Below, piece by piece: positions 48,504-55,664 of a stretch of DNA of 64,000 nt. Both the position numbers and the translations under genes were made by a program. The stretch is from Mycolicibacterium sp. 018/SC-01/001 (lineage in GTDB: Bacteria > Actinomycetota > Actinomycetes > Mycobacteriales > Mycobacteriaceae), in contig NZ_VKAA01000001.1 in NCBI RefSeq assembly GCF_007096635.1, forward strand, positions 186,001-250,000, in the 5' to 3' direction. A model generated the notes under the pieces. It did no database searches and was not told where the DNA came from. It was given only the letters and a program-made list of their open reading frames with translations. The first letter of the stretch is position 1. Each line of letters opens with the position of its first letter.

Positions 48504-49547
48504 CTATGCTGCCGGGTTCTGCCCTTCGGGCTCAACCGCACGCGCCTGATCGCCGGCTGAATCTTCGTCGGGGCCCTTCTGCTCGTCCTCCTGCACGGGC
48601 GCCGTGACCATCAGCCACCGCTTGGACGGCCGTTCGACCGGCTGCCTCTCGAAGCCGAGGAACACCTGCAGCGCCAGCAGCATCGCGGCCGCCGCGAACA
48701 GGTACGCGACGATCGTGGTGACCGTGTTGTCGGCGATGCCCTGCGGGTCGGTGGTGAAGCTGGTCGCGATCGAGAAGACCGACACCGCCGTGCTGGCCAC
48801 CCAGACCACCCACCAGACCGTGATGGGGCGGCGCAACCAGGTCTGCCGGTCCTCGACCTGCGCCAGCTCGAGGACGAACACCGGGGCCCAGAAGAGGTTC
48901 ACCACCGGGAGCAGGCAGCACAGCCGCAGCATCCACGCCGGTCGGGGGTCCTCCTGCCCACGGTGTGCGTAGGCCGCCGCGCGGCGGGTCACCAGCCACT
49001 GGGTCAGCAACAGCACGCTGGCGACGGTGATGAACAGCGCGACCACGCTCACTGCGACTCCACCCCAGGTCGCGATGCCCGCCACCCACGGATTGAGCAG
49101 CACCGTGCGGTTGATGATCAACAGGACGTAGCGGACCAGGTGGACGAATGCGGCGGCGCCGAGCACGGCGGCCGTGGTCACCAGGGTCATCTGGACCGCC
49201 GTCAGCGACGGACCGGTGCGCGCCGGCTTCTCGTCCACGGCAGCGGTGTCGAAGTGCTCGACGAGTCCCCAGCGCGGGATCGCGCTGTACCGGGGGGTCG
49301 GGCCCAGCTCGCGGCGGGGACGACGGGGAGGCGGAGGCGCGCCGGGCCGCACGGCCACCCATCGGAATCCGGCAGGCAGTCCGGGAACCGGGCGCCGCGC
49401 AGCGGGTGGAGCGTCCCGCCGGCCCCACTCCGGTGCCGGGGCCGGGCTCCCGGGAGCGAGCAACGTGCCCCGGCAGCGCGGACACCAGACCCGCTGCCGG
49501 TCGCGCACGTTCCACCGCGTCCCGCACTGGGAGCAGACCTGGATCAT
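48504..49547 (-). CDS. DUF4328-domain membrane protein with zinc ribbon (Rv3843c-like)
   Basis: 347 residues. N-terminal zinc ribbon CSQCGTRW...WCPRC, then a Pro/Arg-rich linker and four to six membrane helices of the DUF4328 type (WAPVFVLELAQVEDRQTWL is the characteristic loop). Acidic C-terminal tail. The ATG at 49547 gives the zinc ribbon right at the N terminus. Four bases separate it from glpQ1, so the two are co-transcribed. Confidence 0.85.
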   Translation of the reverse strand: MIQVCSQCGTRWNVRDRQRVWCPRCRGTLLAPGSPAPAPEWGRRDAPPAARRPVPGLPAGFRWVAVRPGAPPPPRRPRRELGPTPRYSAIPRWGLVEHFDTAAVDEKPARTGPSLTAVQMTLVTTAAVLGAAAFVHLVRYVLLIINRTVLLNPWVAGIATWGGVAVSVVALFITVASVLLLTQWLVTRRAAAYAHRGQEDPRPAWMLRLCCLLPVVNLFWAPVFVLELAQVEDRQTWLRRPITVWWVVWVASTAVSVFSIATSFTTDPQGIADNTVTTIVAYLFAAAAMLLALQVFLGFERQPVERPSKRWLMVTAPVQEDEQKGPDEDSAGDQARAVEPEGQNPAA

Positions 49548-49592
49548 CCGACCAGCTTAATGTCGCCGCCTGGCACCCGAACCAGGCGGCGA

Positions 49593-49943
49593 TCAGACAG
49601 AGCCGGGCCGGCCGTCGTCGGTCACGACCGGACGACCGGCACCCGCCCAGGCCGACATGCCACCCGTGACGTTGACCGGCTGATAGCCGTTGCGTGCGAG
49701 GTACTCGGCGACGCGCTGCGATCGCCCCCCGAGATGGCAGATGACGAACAGATCGGCGTCGGTGGGGATCTCGGCCAGCCGGGCGGGCACCTCGCCCATG
49801 GGGATGTGCCGTGCCCCCGGCGCGTGCCCGAGCTGCCACTCGTCGTCCTCGCGAACGTCGAGCAGCACGGGGCCACTCGATGTTGCGTCGAACTCGGCCG
49901 GTATCTCCGCGACACCCGCCTGCCTCACGGTGGAGTCGTCCAT
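49593..49943 (-). CDS. Rhodanese-like sulfurtransferase
   Basis: 116 residues, single rhodanese domain. LLDVREDDEWQLGHAPGARHIP is the family signature, and Cys69 in ICHLGGRSQ is the active-site loop. Cytoplasmic persulfide carrier. ATG 49943 is the likely start; the open frame upstream covers the DnaA-box region. The start is 45 bases before the DUF4328 gene in transcription order. Confidence 0.9.
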   Translation of the reverse strand: MDDSTVRQAGVAEIPAEFDATSSGPVLLDVREDDEWQLGHAPGARHIPMGEVPARLAEIPTDADLFVICHLGGRSQRVAEYLARNGYQPVNVTGGMSAWAGAGRPVVTDDGRPGSV

Positions 49944-50017
49944 GTGGCCATGCTGACACGGCGACGCCGTGCGGCACCACCGCACCGGGGCGGCAGCGAA
50001 ATCGTCCGCGGCCCGAC

Positions 50018-50094
50018 CTATCCACAGTTTCCACAGGTTCATCCACAGGCTGTGTGGCCGGTTGATCAGTGCCGTATCGGCGTGCTGTGGATAC
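50018..50094. promoter_or_regulatory. Cluster of DnaA-box-like 9-mers
   Basis: Against TTATCCACA: CTATCCACA (50018-50026, 8/9), GTTTCCACA (50027-50035, 7/9), TCATCCACA (50039-50047, 8/9) and, on the other strand, GTATCCACA (50086-50094, 8/9). All four are within 77 bases in the gene-free stretch behind the rhodanese start. It is too small and lacks neighbouring dnaA/dnaN genes, so it is not taken as oriC. Confidence 0.6.
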
Positions 50095-50234
50095 TCGCCG
50101 CGAAAAGCACTCAAGAAACTCACAGCCGGCGGCAGTCCGGGAAACGAACGGAGCGAAATCTCTCGGTGGCCTAACGATTTCGGCCGCTCGACCAGGACCG
50201 CCGCACCGATTTTTCCGCGTAGGACAAATGAGGT

Positions 50235-50275
50235 TATGATCGCGATCACATGGTTCGTTTGTGACAGATGTCACT
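50235..50275 (+). promoter_or_regulatory. Two adjacent CRP/Cmr-type boxes
   Basis: TATGATCGCGATCACA (50235-50250) and TGTGACAGATGTCACT (50260-50275) each differ from TGTGAN6TCACA at one position. The first contains the perfect palindrome TGATCGCGATCA. Centres are 25 bases apart and 50-83 bases upstream of the small membrane gene. An inverted repeat TGCACGT...ACGTGCA (50282-50309) lies between them and the start. Confidence 0.7.
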
Positions 50276-50324
50276 GGGGAATGCACGTGGGGAGAGAGCA
50301 CAACGTGCAGGTGAGGAGCGTCTG

Positions 50325-50480
50325 ATGGCCCGATCGTCCACCTCGGGGTCGGCCTTCCCGCCGTCGGAGTGGCAGTCGTCGTCGCGTGCCTACACCCGTA
50401 GTCAGCTGATGTCGTTCATGCGGGCCGGCGTGATCGCGCTGGTGCTGCTCGTCGTCCTGGCGTTCATCGTTCTGTTCTGA
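50325..50480 (+). CDS. Small single-pass membrane protein
   Basis: 51 residues. A Ser-rich hydrophilic N-terminal half (MARSSTSGSAFPPSEWQSSS) is followed by a single membrane helix of about 18 residues running to the C terminus (IALVLLVVLAFIVLF). ATG 50325 has GAGGAG 9 bases upstream, and the gene lies behind two CRP-like boxes, which supports real expression. Its end overlaps the convergent peptidase gene by 17 bases. Function unknown. Confidence 0.7.
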   Translation: MARSSTSGSAFPPSEWQSSSRAYTRSQLMSFMRAGVIALVLLVVLAFIVLF

Positions 50481-50823
50481 CCCGCCGTCGCACCGTCCAG
50501 ACCACCCGATAGCTGCTCTCGGCGGGAACCCAGCCGAAGACGCGAGAATCCACGACTCCCGGTGCACTCGCATTGTCCGACACCGCCTCGAAGGTGAGCC
50601 CGGTCGTGTCCCGGCGCACGCGGCCCACCCGCTTGACGAGATAGCGCGATGACCGGGAGGGGTCGGCGAACACCCGCAACTGCCCGGATCGCAGGCGCCC
50701 GCACCGAACCGCGAACAGGCCGTCACCCGGGCGCAGAGTGGGCCGCATCGAGTCCTCCACGACGAGGAAGCGCCGTACCGGCGGGCCGTGGGGAAATACC
50801 GACCGTCCGGGGTTAGGCCTCAT
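50464..50823 (-). CDS. sodX: S26-type maturation protease for nickel superoxide dismutase
   Basis: 119 residues. Signal-peptidase-like domain with Ser25 in VVEDSMRPTLRPGDGL and Lys64 in RYLVKRVGR, the Ser-Lys dyad of S24/S26 peptidases. There is no obvious membrane anchor. Adjacent and divergent to sodN, as in other Ni-SOD loci, where the protease removes the leader to free the N-terminal His that ligates nickel. Start ATG 50823 lies 23 bases from the sodN start, so the promoters must overlap coding sequence. Confidence 0.88.
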   Translation of the reverse strand: MRPNPGRSVFPHGPPVRRFLVVEDSMRPTLRPGDGLFAVRCGRLRSGQLRVFADPSRSSRYLVKRVGRVRRDTTGLTFEAVSDNASAPGVVDSRVFGWVPAESSYRVVWTVRRRVRTER

Positions 50824-50846
50824 GATCTTGAGGGTAAGTTAAAGCC

Positions 50847-51281
50847 ATGCTGCATCGACTCTTTGACTCCGTGTTCTCCAACGCCACCCCCGCCCACGCA
50901 CACTGCGATCTGTACTGCGGCGTCTACGACCCCGCGCAGGCCAAGATCGAGGCGCTGTCATGCCTGAAAACCCTTCAGAAATACCATGATTCGGATGACG
51001 AGCACTTCAAGACCCGTGCGATCATCATCAAGGAACGCCAGGCCGAGGAGGTCAAGCACCACCTGATGGTGCTGTGGGCCGACTTCTTCACCAAGGATCA
51101 CTTCGAGCAGTTCCCGAACCTGCACCAGCTGTTCTGGGACGGCATCCACGGCGCCGGCGACGTCAAGAAGTCGCTCGACACCGCCGTTGCCGAGAAGCTG
51201 CTGAAGACGATCGACGAGATCGCCGACATCTTCTGGCAGACCGACAAGGGCAAGCAGATGGGTGTCTACCCGCCTGCGTGA
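50847..51281 (+). CDS. sodN: Nickel-containing superoxide dismutase
   Basis: 144 residues. Dismutates superoxide using a nickel hook formed by the first residues of the mature protein. An 18-residue leader ends in THAHA-like TPAHA, followed by His19-Cys20-Asp-Leu-Tyr23-Cys24-Gly-Val-Tyr27. This is the HCDxPCGxY hook with Tyr in place of the usual cis-Pro5. The four-helix bundle follows (YDPAQAKIEA, DDEHFKTRAIIIKERQAEEVKHHLMVLWADFF, FPNLHQLFWD), close to Streptomyces SodN. Cytosolic. It sits where sodA (Fe-SOD) lies in M. tuberculosis. A strong terminator follows. Confidence 0.93.
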   Translation: MLHRLFDSVFSNATPAHAHCDLYCGVYDPAQAKIEALSCLKTLQKYHDSDDEHFKTRAIIIKERQAEEVKHHLMVLWADFFTKDHFEQFPNLHQLFWDGIHGAGDVKKSLDTAVAEKLLKTIDEIADIFWQTDKGKQMGVYPPA

Positions 51282-51301
51282 GCCTCCCGCACCACTTCTC
51301 C

Positions 51302-51334
51302 ACCGGCCCGGTCACCAGAGACCGGGCCGGTTTT
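51302..51334 (+). terminator. Intrinsic terminator of sodN
   Basis: A perfect 12-bp stem (ACCGGCCCGGTC with GACCGGGCCGGT), a 6-base loop (51314-51319) and a TTTT run, 20 bases after the sodN stop. This is the clearest Rho-independent terminator seen in the window. Confidence 0.9.
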
Positions 51335-51452
51335 GTGTCTGCCTCGTATCGAAGTGCCGTGTCCGCTTGCGTGGCCGCCGGAGGTTGTCGCATCCTGAGC
51401 GAATCGACCCACAGACGTGTCTGGCTGTTGCTCACCGATGCCGGGAGGCGAG

Positions 51453-51986
51453 ATGGATTTCGGGTCCGGTCGGGCGATCGAGATCGCACCATTTCATTCG
51501 CGTGGGTCCTTGAAGGGCTTCGTCGTCTCCGGACGATGGCCTGACTCCACGAAGGAATGGGCGCAGCTGCTGATGGTCGCGGTGCGGGTGGCCTCCCTGC
51601 CGGGCCTGCTGTCCACCACGACGATCTTCGGGGCGCGCGAGGAACTGCCGGACGAGCCGGCGCCGGGGACGGTGGGCCTGGTCGTGGCCGAGGGCACCGT
51701 CGTCGGCGACGCCGCGGTGGCTCCCGGGCATTTCGCCGAGCGCCAGCCGCCCGCCCTGCTGATGCTGCATCCCCCCTCCGAGACCACCCCGTCGTTACCC
51801 GAGTGCACCGGGGCCGCCTCCGGGTGCGTCCTGCTGCCCGGGTTGCCGCACCTCGGGCTCGAACACCGCGCAGCGTGGGTGGAGGCGGAGTCCGACGGCA
51901 CGGTCACGTCGATGGTGAGCCGCGTCGGTCTGGACCCGATCAGCCACCCCGACACCGCGATTCTCGCGATGCTGTTGGCCGCCTGA
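51453..51986 (+). CDS. Conserved protein (Rv3847-like)
   Basis: 177 residues from ATG 51453, which has GGGAGG 6 bases upstream. Recognisable features are RAIEIAPFHSRGSLKGFVVSGRWPDS near the N terminus and several hydrophobic strands; no catalytic motif, signal or membrane helix. It occupies the slot of Rv3847, between the superoxide dismutase gene and espR. Function unknown. Confidence 0.78.
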   Translation: MDFGSGRAIEIAPFHSRGSLKGFVVSGRWPDSTKEWAQLLMVAVRVASLPGLLSTTTIFGAREELPDEPAPGTVGLVVAEGTVVGDAAVAPGHFAERQPPALLMLHPPSETTPSLPECTGAASGCVLLPGLPHLGLEHRAAWVEAESDGTVTSMVSRVGLDPISHPDTAILAMLLAA

Positions 51987-52447
51987 CCCCTCGAAACCTC
52001 TTCCCACCCGTTGCCATTGGCTACTGACAGCGTGGTGGGCTTCGTGGCGCCCTCATTCGCCTCGAGTTTGCGTACAACCGGGCGTGCAGTTCGGCTCGCC
52101 CGCCCGCGCGCAGAGTGAGCCGCCGATGCGCCAGCAAATTCCCCACGGTTCGCCTGCTCGGTGACCAGGCGTTGCCGGCCACCTGCAGGACACCCCCGGT
52201 GCGAGCACTTCGGCAAAAGCCGCGCGTATGCTCGCTACGGAGGCGTTATTATTTGCCTAGCTGCACCGTGCCACGCCCGTGGCAGATGCCCCGTCAGCGC
52301 CGTTCACACCAGGAGCGGTGGCCGACAGAGCAGGCTCCGGTTCACTTTTCCGTGGTTTGCACTTGGTCGGGGACACATCTGTCGCTACGATGATCAGCAA
52401 ATACGCCGCCCTGGAACAACGCTCGTCTGTATGTGGAGGTCAATCCG
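51987..52447 (+). promoter_or_regulatory. Long espR upstream region
   Basis: 461 bases with no convincing gene. A promoter can be proposed: TTGGTC (52363-52368), 17-base spacer, TACGAT (52386-52391), giving a leader of about 50 bases. A perfect palindrome TGCCACG-CC-CGTGGCA is at 52269-52284, just behind an AT-rich patch (GTTATTATTTGCC near 52244). The M. tuberculosis espR promoter is also long and bound by several regulators, including EspR itself. Confidence 0.5.
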
Positions 52448-52846
52448 ATGAGCAACACGTTTGCCGCTCGCCTGAACCGCTTGTTCGACACCGTTTACCC
52501 GCCCGGACGTGGGCCCCACACGTCGGCGGAGGTCATCGCGGCCCTCAAGGCCGAGGGCGTCACCATGTCTGCGCCCTACCTGTCTCAGTTGCGTTCTGGC
52601 AACCGGACCAACCCGTCCGTCGCAACGATGGCGGCGCTTGCCAACTTCTTCCGCATCAAGCCCGCGTACTTCACCGACGACGAGTACTACGAGAAGCTCG
52701 ACAAGGAGCTGACCCTGCTCGCCGGCATGCGGGACGAGGGTGTTCGCCGCATCGCGGCCCGCACGGTGGGACTGTCCGCCGAAGCGAAGCAGGACATCGT
52801 GCAGAAGGTCGATGAACTGCGACGCAAAGAGAACCTCGACGTTTAG
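52448..52846 (+). CDS. espR: Nucleoid-associated regulator EspR
   Basis: 132 residues, the same length as the M. tuberculosis protein and nearly identical through the N-terminal HTH domain (NTFAARLNRLFDTVYPPG, MSAPYLSQLRSGNRTNPS, MAALANFFRIKPAYF). The C-terminal dimerisation part is more diverged. EspR binds DNA as a dimer of dimers and controls ESX-1-linked and cell-wall genes. ATG 52448 has GGAGG 9 bases upstream. It is convergent with the membrane-protein/ImmA pair, with 6 bases between ends. Confidence 0.95.
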   Translation: MSNTFAARLNRLFDTVYPPGRGPHTSAEVIAALKAEGVTMSAPYLSQLRSGNRTNPSVATMAALANFFRIKPAYFTDDEYYEKLDKELTLLAGMRDEGVRRIAARTVGLSAEAKQDIVQKVDELRRKENLDV

Positions 52847-52852
52847 CCTTCG

Positions 52853-54019
52853 TCACTCCTGGGCTTCGGACCGGCGAAGCGGCGCCTCCGACGCGCGGGA
52901 CGCCACCGCCCGGAACTGCCGGGCGATCTCGAGGATCCACTCGCGGTCGGAGTGACTCGCGGGCTGCCGCAACCAGGACAGACCGGGGAACTCCTCGCGG
53001 TCGGCAATCCACGCTGCGATAGCAGTGGCCTGCTCTGTCGGCGTCACGTCGGGGGGCTCCAACTCCGCCACTTTCTCGTGCATCTCCTGCTGATCCACGT
53101 CGGCTGCGTCGGATCCACCCGTGCCCGCGTCCACGCGGCGCAGTGCGCCCGCAGCGGCCGTCGCCTCCAGGAACAGCGCATCCGAGATCAACGACATGCG
53201 CTCGGCGACCCGGAACACCAGGGGCCCACGCGGGCGGACCCCGATGCCGACGTCAGGATGACGGCGGCCGAGCTCATCCGAGATGGGCCCGATGATGCGG
53301 AGCTCACGGCGCGCGCCGAACCAGTCCTCCAGACTGGGCAGCAGTGAGCCCGCCGCGACGATCAGCATCGCTGCGCCGAGGAGCGTGGCCGCCGCGCCCA
53401 CCCCGATCGCACCGCTGGTGCCGACCGCCCGCAGCAGGAAGAACGCCGACGCTGCGACGATCAGCACGATGCCGACGGTGAACACGAACAAGGCACGCCC
53501 GCGGCGGGTCCGGTTGCTGTGTCGTAGCCCCGCCCAGGCGACCAGACTGAGCGCCAGCATCACGTAGAGCAGCGGCAGGAGCCACGGCAACGACGCCCCG
53601 TCGGCGCTGAGACTGCGTCGCAGGTATTCCTGCGGCGCCATCTCGGTGCCACGGCCTGCGGCGAAGAACACCGCGAGGCTGGCGGCCGCGATCAGCGCGG
53701 CGATCCCGTACTGCACCATCGCGATCTTCTTCGCGGCCATGGGCGAACGAGTGCTCGACACCGTGGTGATCATCACGCAACTGCCCGCGGCGCAGGCGAT
53801 CAACGCCACTTGGCTGAGCCCCATCGCGATGTTGGGCCAGTGCAGCAGCGTGTCGATCAGGAGCGCCAACGGCTGCCAGTTCAGCGCAGCCACCACACCC
53901 AGGCTGCCCAGCGCGAGGATCATCGCCGTGCTGACCAATGATTGCTTGTTGACCAGCGCCCAGCCGATACGGAGGCCGGTCGCCAACCCCAGAAGTCCGG
54001 CGATGACCCAGACGATCAA
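52853..54019 (-). CDS. Polytopic membrane protein (MAB_1171c/DUF6545-type)
   Basis: 388 residues from TTG 54019, which overlaps the stop of the ImmA/IrrE gene (TTGA); no better start is seen. Seven or eight membrane helices in the first 240 residues, then a cytosolic part of about 150 residues (PLVFRVAERMSLISDALFLEA, TPTEQATAIAAWI). It fits the putative transporter family typically found beside ImmA/IrrE peptidases and XRE-type regulators in actinobacteria. The family assignment is from remembered context, and the transport role is unproven. Confidence 0.75.
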   Translation of the reverse strand: MIVWVIAGLLGLATGLRIGWALVNKQSLVSTAMILALGSLGVVAALNWQPLALLIDTLLHWPNIAMGLSQVALIACAAGSCVMITTVSSTRSPMAAKKIAMVQYGIAALIAAASLAVFFAAGRGTEMAPQEYLRRSLSADGASLPWLLPLLYVMLALSLVAWAGLRHSNRTRRGRALFVFTVGIVLIVAASAFFLLRAVGTSGAIGVGAAATLLGAAMLIVAAGSLLPSLEDWFGARRELRIIGPISDELGRRHPDVGIGVRPRGPLVFRVAERMSLISDALFLEATAAAGALRRVDAGTGGSDAADVDQQEMHEKVAELEPPDVTPTEQATAIAAWIADREEFPGLSWLRQPASHSDREWILEIARQFRAVASRASEAPLRRSEAQE

Positions 54020-54507
54020 CCAAACGCCTCTCCGAGACGCACCTGCACGATCGACGACCGATCCGACGGCAGCCGGCCCAGCCGGTAGATCAGCAGAGCG
54101 GCGAAGTCCTCGGCCTCCTGCTCGGCGTCCTCGCCGGCGGGCCCCATGCACCCCGTCCGCTGGTTGAGCATGTAGCCGATCAGTTCTGAGCTGGCCACTT
54201 CGGTGCTGTTCCGAGCGGCCTGCGTGACGGGAATGCCCTCGTGACCGAGAACGAGATGGCCGAGCTCGTGGGCGAGGGTCCGGTCCCATGCGGGCAGACC
54301 CTGCTGGATGAGGAACACGTCGTGGTCGGCGTACTGGCGCCACTGGCCGCACACACCGGGCGGAAGTTCAGCCGTGGTCAGCTCGATGGTGCGGCCTCGG
54401 TGCTCGCTGACCGCCTGGACCAGCCGCGGCAATGTGATCTCCCCGCGACGCGGAGCCAGGTCGAGCACCTCCCCCACCGCACGGGTGACTTGCCGGCTCG
54501 CAGGCAT
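54016..54507 (-). CDS. ImmA/IrrE-family metallopeptidase
   Basis: 163 residues. The zinc motif is HELGH (His80, Glu81, His84) with a further Glu in EQEAEDFAALLIY. ImmA/IrrE enzymes cleave XRE-type repressors after a stress signal. It starts at ATG 54507 behind a GGGGGGAG site and a perfect 18-bp palindrome. Translationally coupled to the following membrane protein gene. Its substrate may be a nearby HTH regulator; EspR is the only one in reach. Confidence 0.88.
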   Translation of the reverse strand: MPASRQVTRAVGEVLDLAPRRGEITLPRLVQAVSEHRGRTIELTTAELPPGVCGQWRQYADHDVFLIQQGLPAWDRTLAHELGHLVLGHEGIPVTQAARNSTEVASSELIGYMLNQRTGCMGPAGEDAEQEAEDFAALLIYRLGRLPSDRSSIVQVRLGEAFG

Positions 54508-54527
54508 CGCTCCCCCCTTTCCGGTTC

Positions 54528-54545
54528 GATCCGACCGGTCGGATC
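54528..54545. promoter_or_regulatory. Perfect 18-bp palindrome upstream of the ImmA/IrrE gene
   Basis: GATCCGACCGGTCGGATC, with no mismatch, centred 29 bases before the ATG of the peptidase gene. The next gene upstream ends 58 bases further on. Position and perfect symmetry suggest an operator for a dimeric repressor. A terminator for the upstream gene is less likely because no T-run follows. Confidence 0.65.
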
Positions 54546-54603
54546 TCCCATTCCGACACCTTCAACTATGCGCCGCCTACCGGGACCAGGCACGCATATC
54601 GTC

Positions 54604-55482
54604 TCAGTTCATGAATCGCGCTGTGCCACGAGCACGAACCGTCTGCCCGGCTTTGGCCTGTCGGTAACCGACCACGCCGCCCGCGGCGGTCAGGATCAGG
54701 ATGCCGACGACGCCGGGCAATGCCAGCGCGGCCAGCTGTGACGTACCGGCGGTGCGCAGCGGTTCTCCGTAACCCAACCGCGTCGGCACCGGCGGCTGGC
54801 CGGCGAGGATGTTCTCCACCGGCTGCGTCTGCCGGACGGGCGGCGACTCAGAGGCGGGCCTGGCCGGCGCCGCGGGTGACGGCGCGGCGGGGGGCCGCGG
54901 GCCGGCCGCTGCGGGTCCGGTTGCCATGGCCGGCGCGGGGACGGGCAGCACCGGCACGCTGATCGGGGCGCCCGCCCCGGTGGCCGGCAGCCCGGCGCCG
55001 GGCACGACGTCGAGGACACCGGGGTCGAAGGGCAGATCGGCGGGTGGTCGAGTCTCGGGTGCGCCGACACCTGTTCCGCCGCTGAGCCCGGGCCTCGGCG
55101 CTTTGACGGGTCGATCGCTGACGCCACCGTGGGCCTGCGGCGGTTCCGGGGCCGGGATGCCGGGCGGTTCCGGGTCACCCGGCCACGGCCATCCCGGTCC
55201 GCAGTCCTCACCGCCGTCGTCACAGCAGGGGTCGGCGGGACCGCGATCGCGCTGGTGCGCCGCTCGCTGCGAGCGGCGCCATTTCTTGACGGCGTCGCGG
55301 CGTCCAGGCGTCGCGGCGGCCGACGGAGGCGGGTTGACGTGTGGCCGGCCCTCGGGCCGTTCGTCGCCGGCGGTGTTGCCGGAGTCGGCGGGTGTCGCCG
55401 ACGCGGTCGCGTCGACACCGCCGAGCCAGAGTCCGGCGGCCGCCAGGCAGACTGCTGTGGCACTGCGCGCTCGCGGACCCAC
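54604..55482 (-). CDS. Pro/Ala-rich exported membrane-anchored protein
   Basis: 292 residues from GTG 55482, preferred over GTG 55545 because GGGGG precedes it and a clean signal peptide results (ARSATAVCLAAAGLWLGGVDATASA). A Cys-rich stretch (ADPCCDDGGEDCGPGW) precedes a long Pro/Ala/Gly linker, and a C-terminal membrane helix (LAALALPGVVGILILTAAGGVVGY) ends in a basic tail. Probably a surface protein anchored at its C terminus. No known domain. Confidence 0.7.
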   Translation of the reverse strand: MGPRARSATAVCLAAAGLWLGGVDATASATPADSGNTAGDERPEGRPHVNPPPSAAATPGRRDAVKKWRRSQRAAHQRDRGPADPCCDDGGEDCGPGWPWPGDPEPPGIPAPEPPQAHGGVSDRPVKAPRPGLSGGTGVGAPETRPPADLPFDPGVLDVVPGAGLPATGAGAPISVPVLPVPAPAMATGPAAAGPRPPAAPSPAAPARPASESPPVRQTQPVENILAGQPPVPTRLGYGEPLRTAGTSQLAALALPGVVGILILTAAGGVVGYRQAKAGQTVRARGTARFMN

Positions 55483-55664
55483 GTCGGCACCCCCTTCCCG
55501 GCGTCTGGCGGGAGGACGCACCCGGGTGAGGCTCGATTCTCGCACAGCGGTGCTGCCCCTCCAGCCGGTTCGTCCGCCGGGAGCGAACGATAGTGTGGGT
55601 CAGCGCCCGCCGTCGAGCGGTGATCGCGTGGTGATCCGGAAGTGATCGAGAGTGAGGCCCAGGG

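Noticed and set aside
50018..50094. Chromosomal origin of replication
   Set aside because: DnaA-like boxes are few and the usual dnaA/dnaN flanks are absent; kept only as a DnaA-box cluster.
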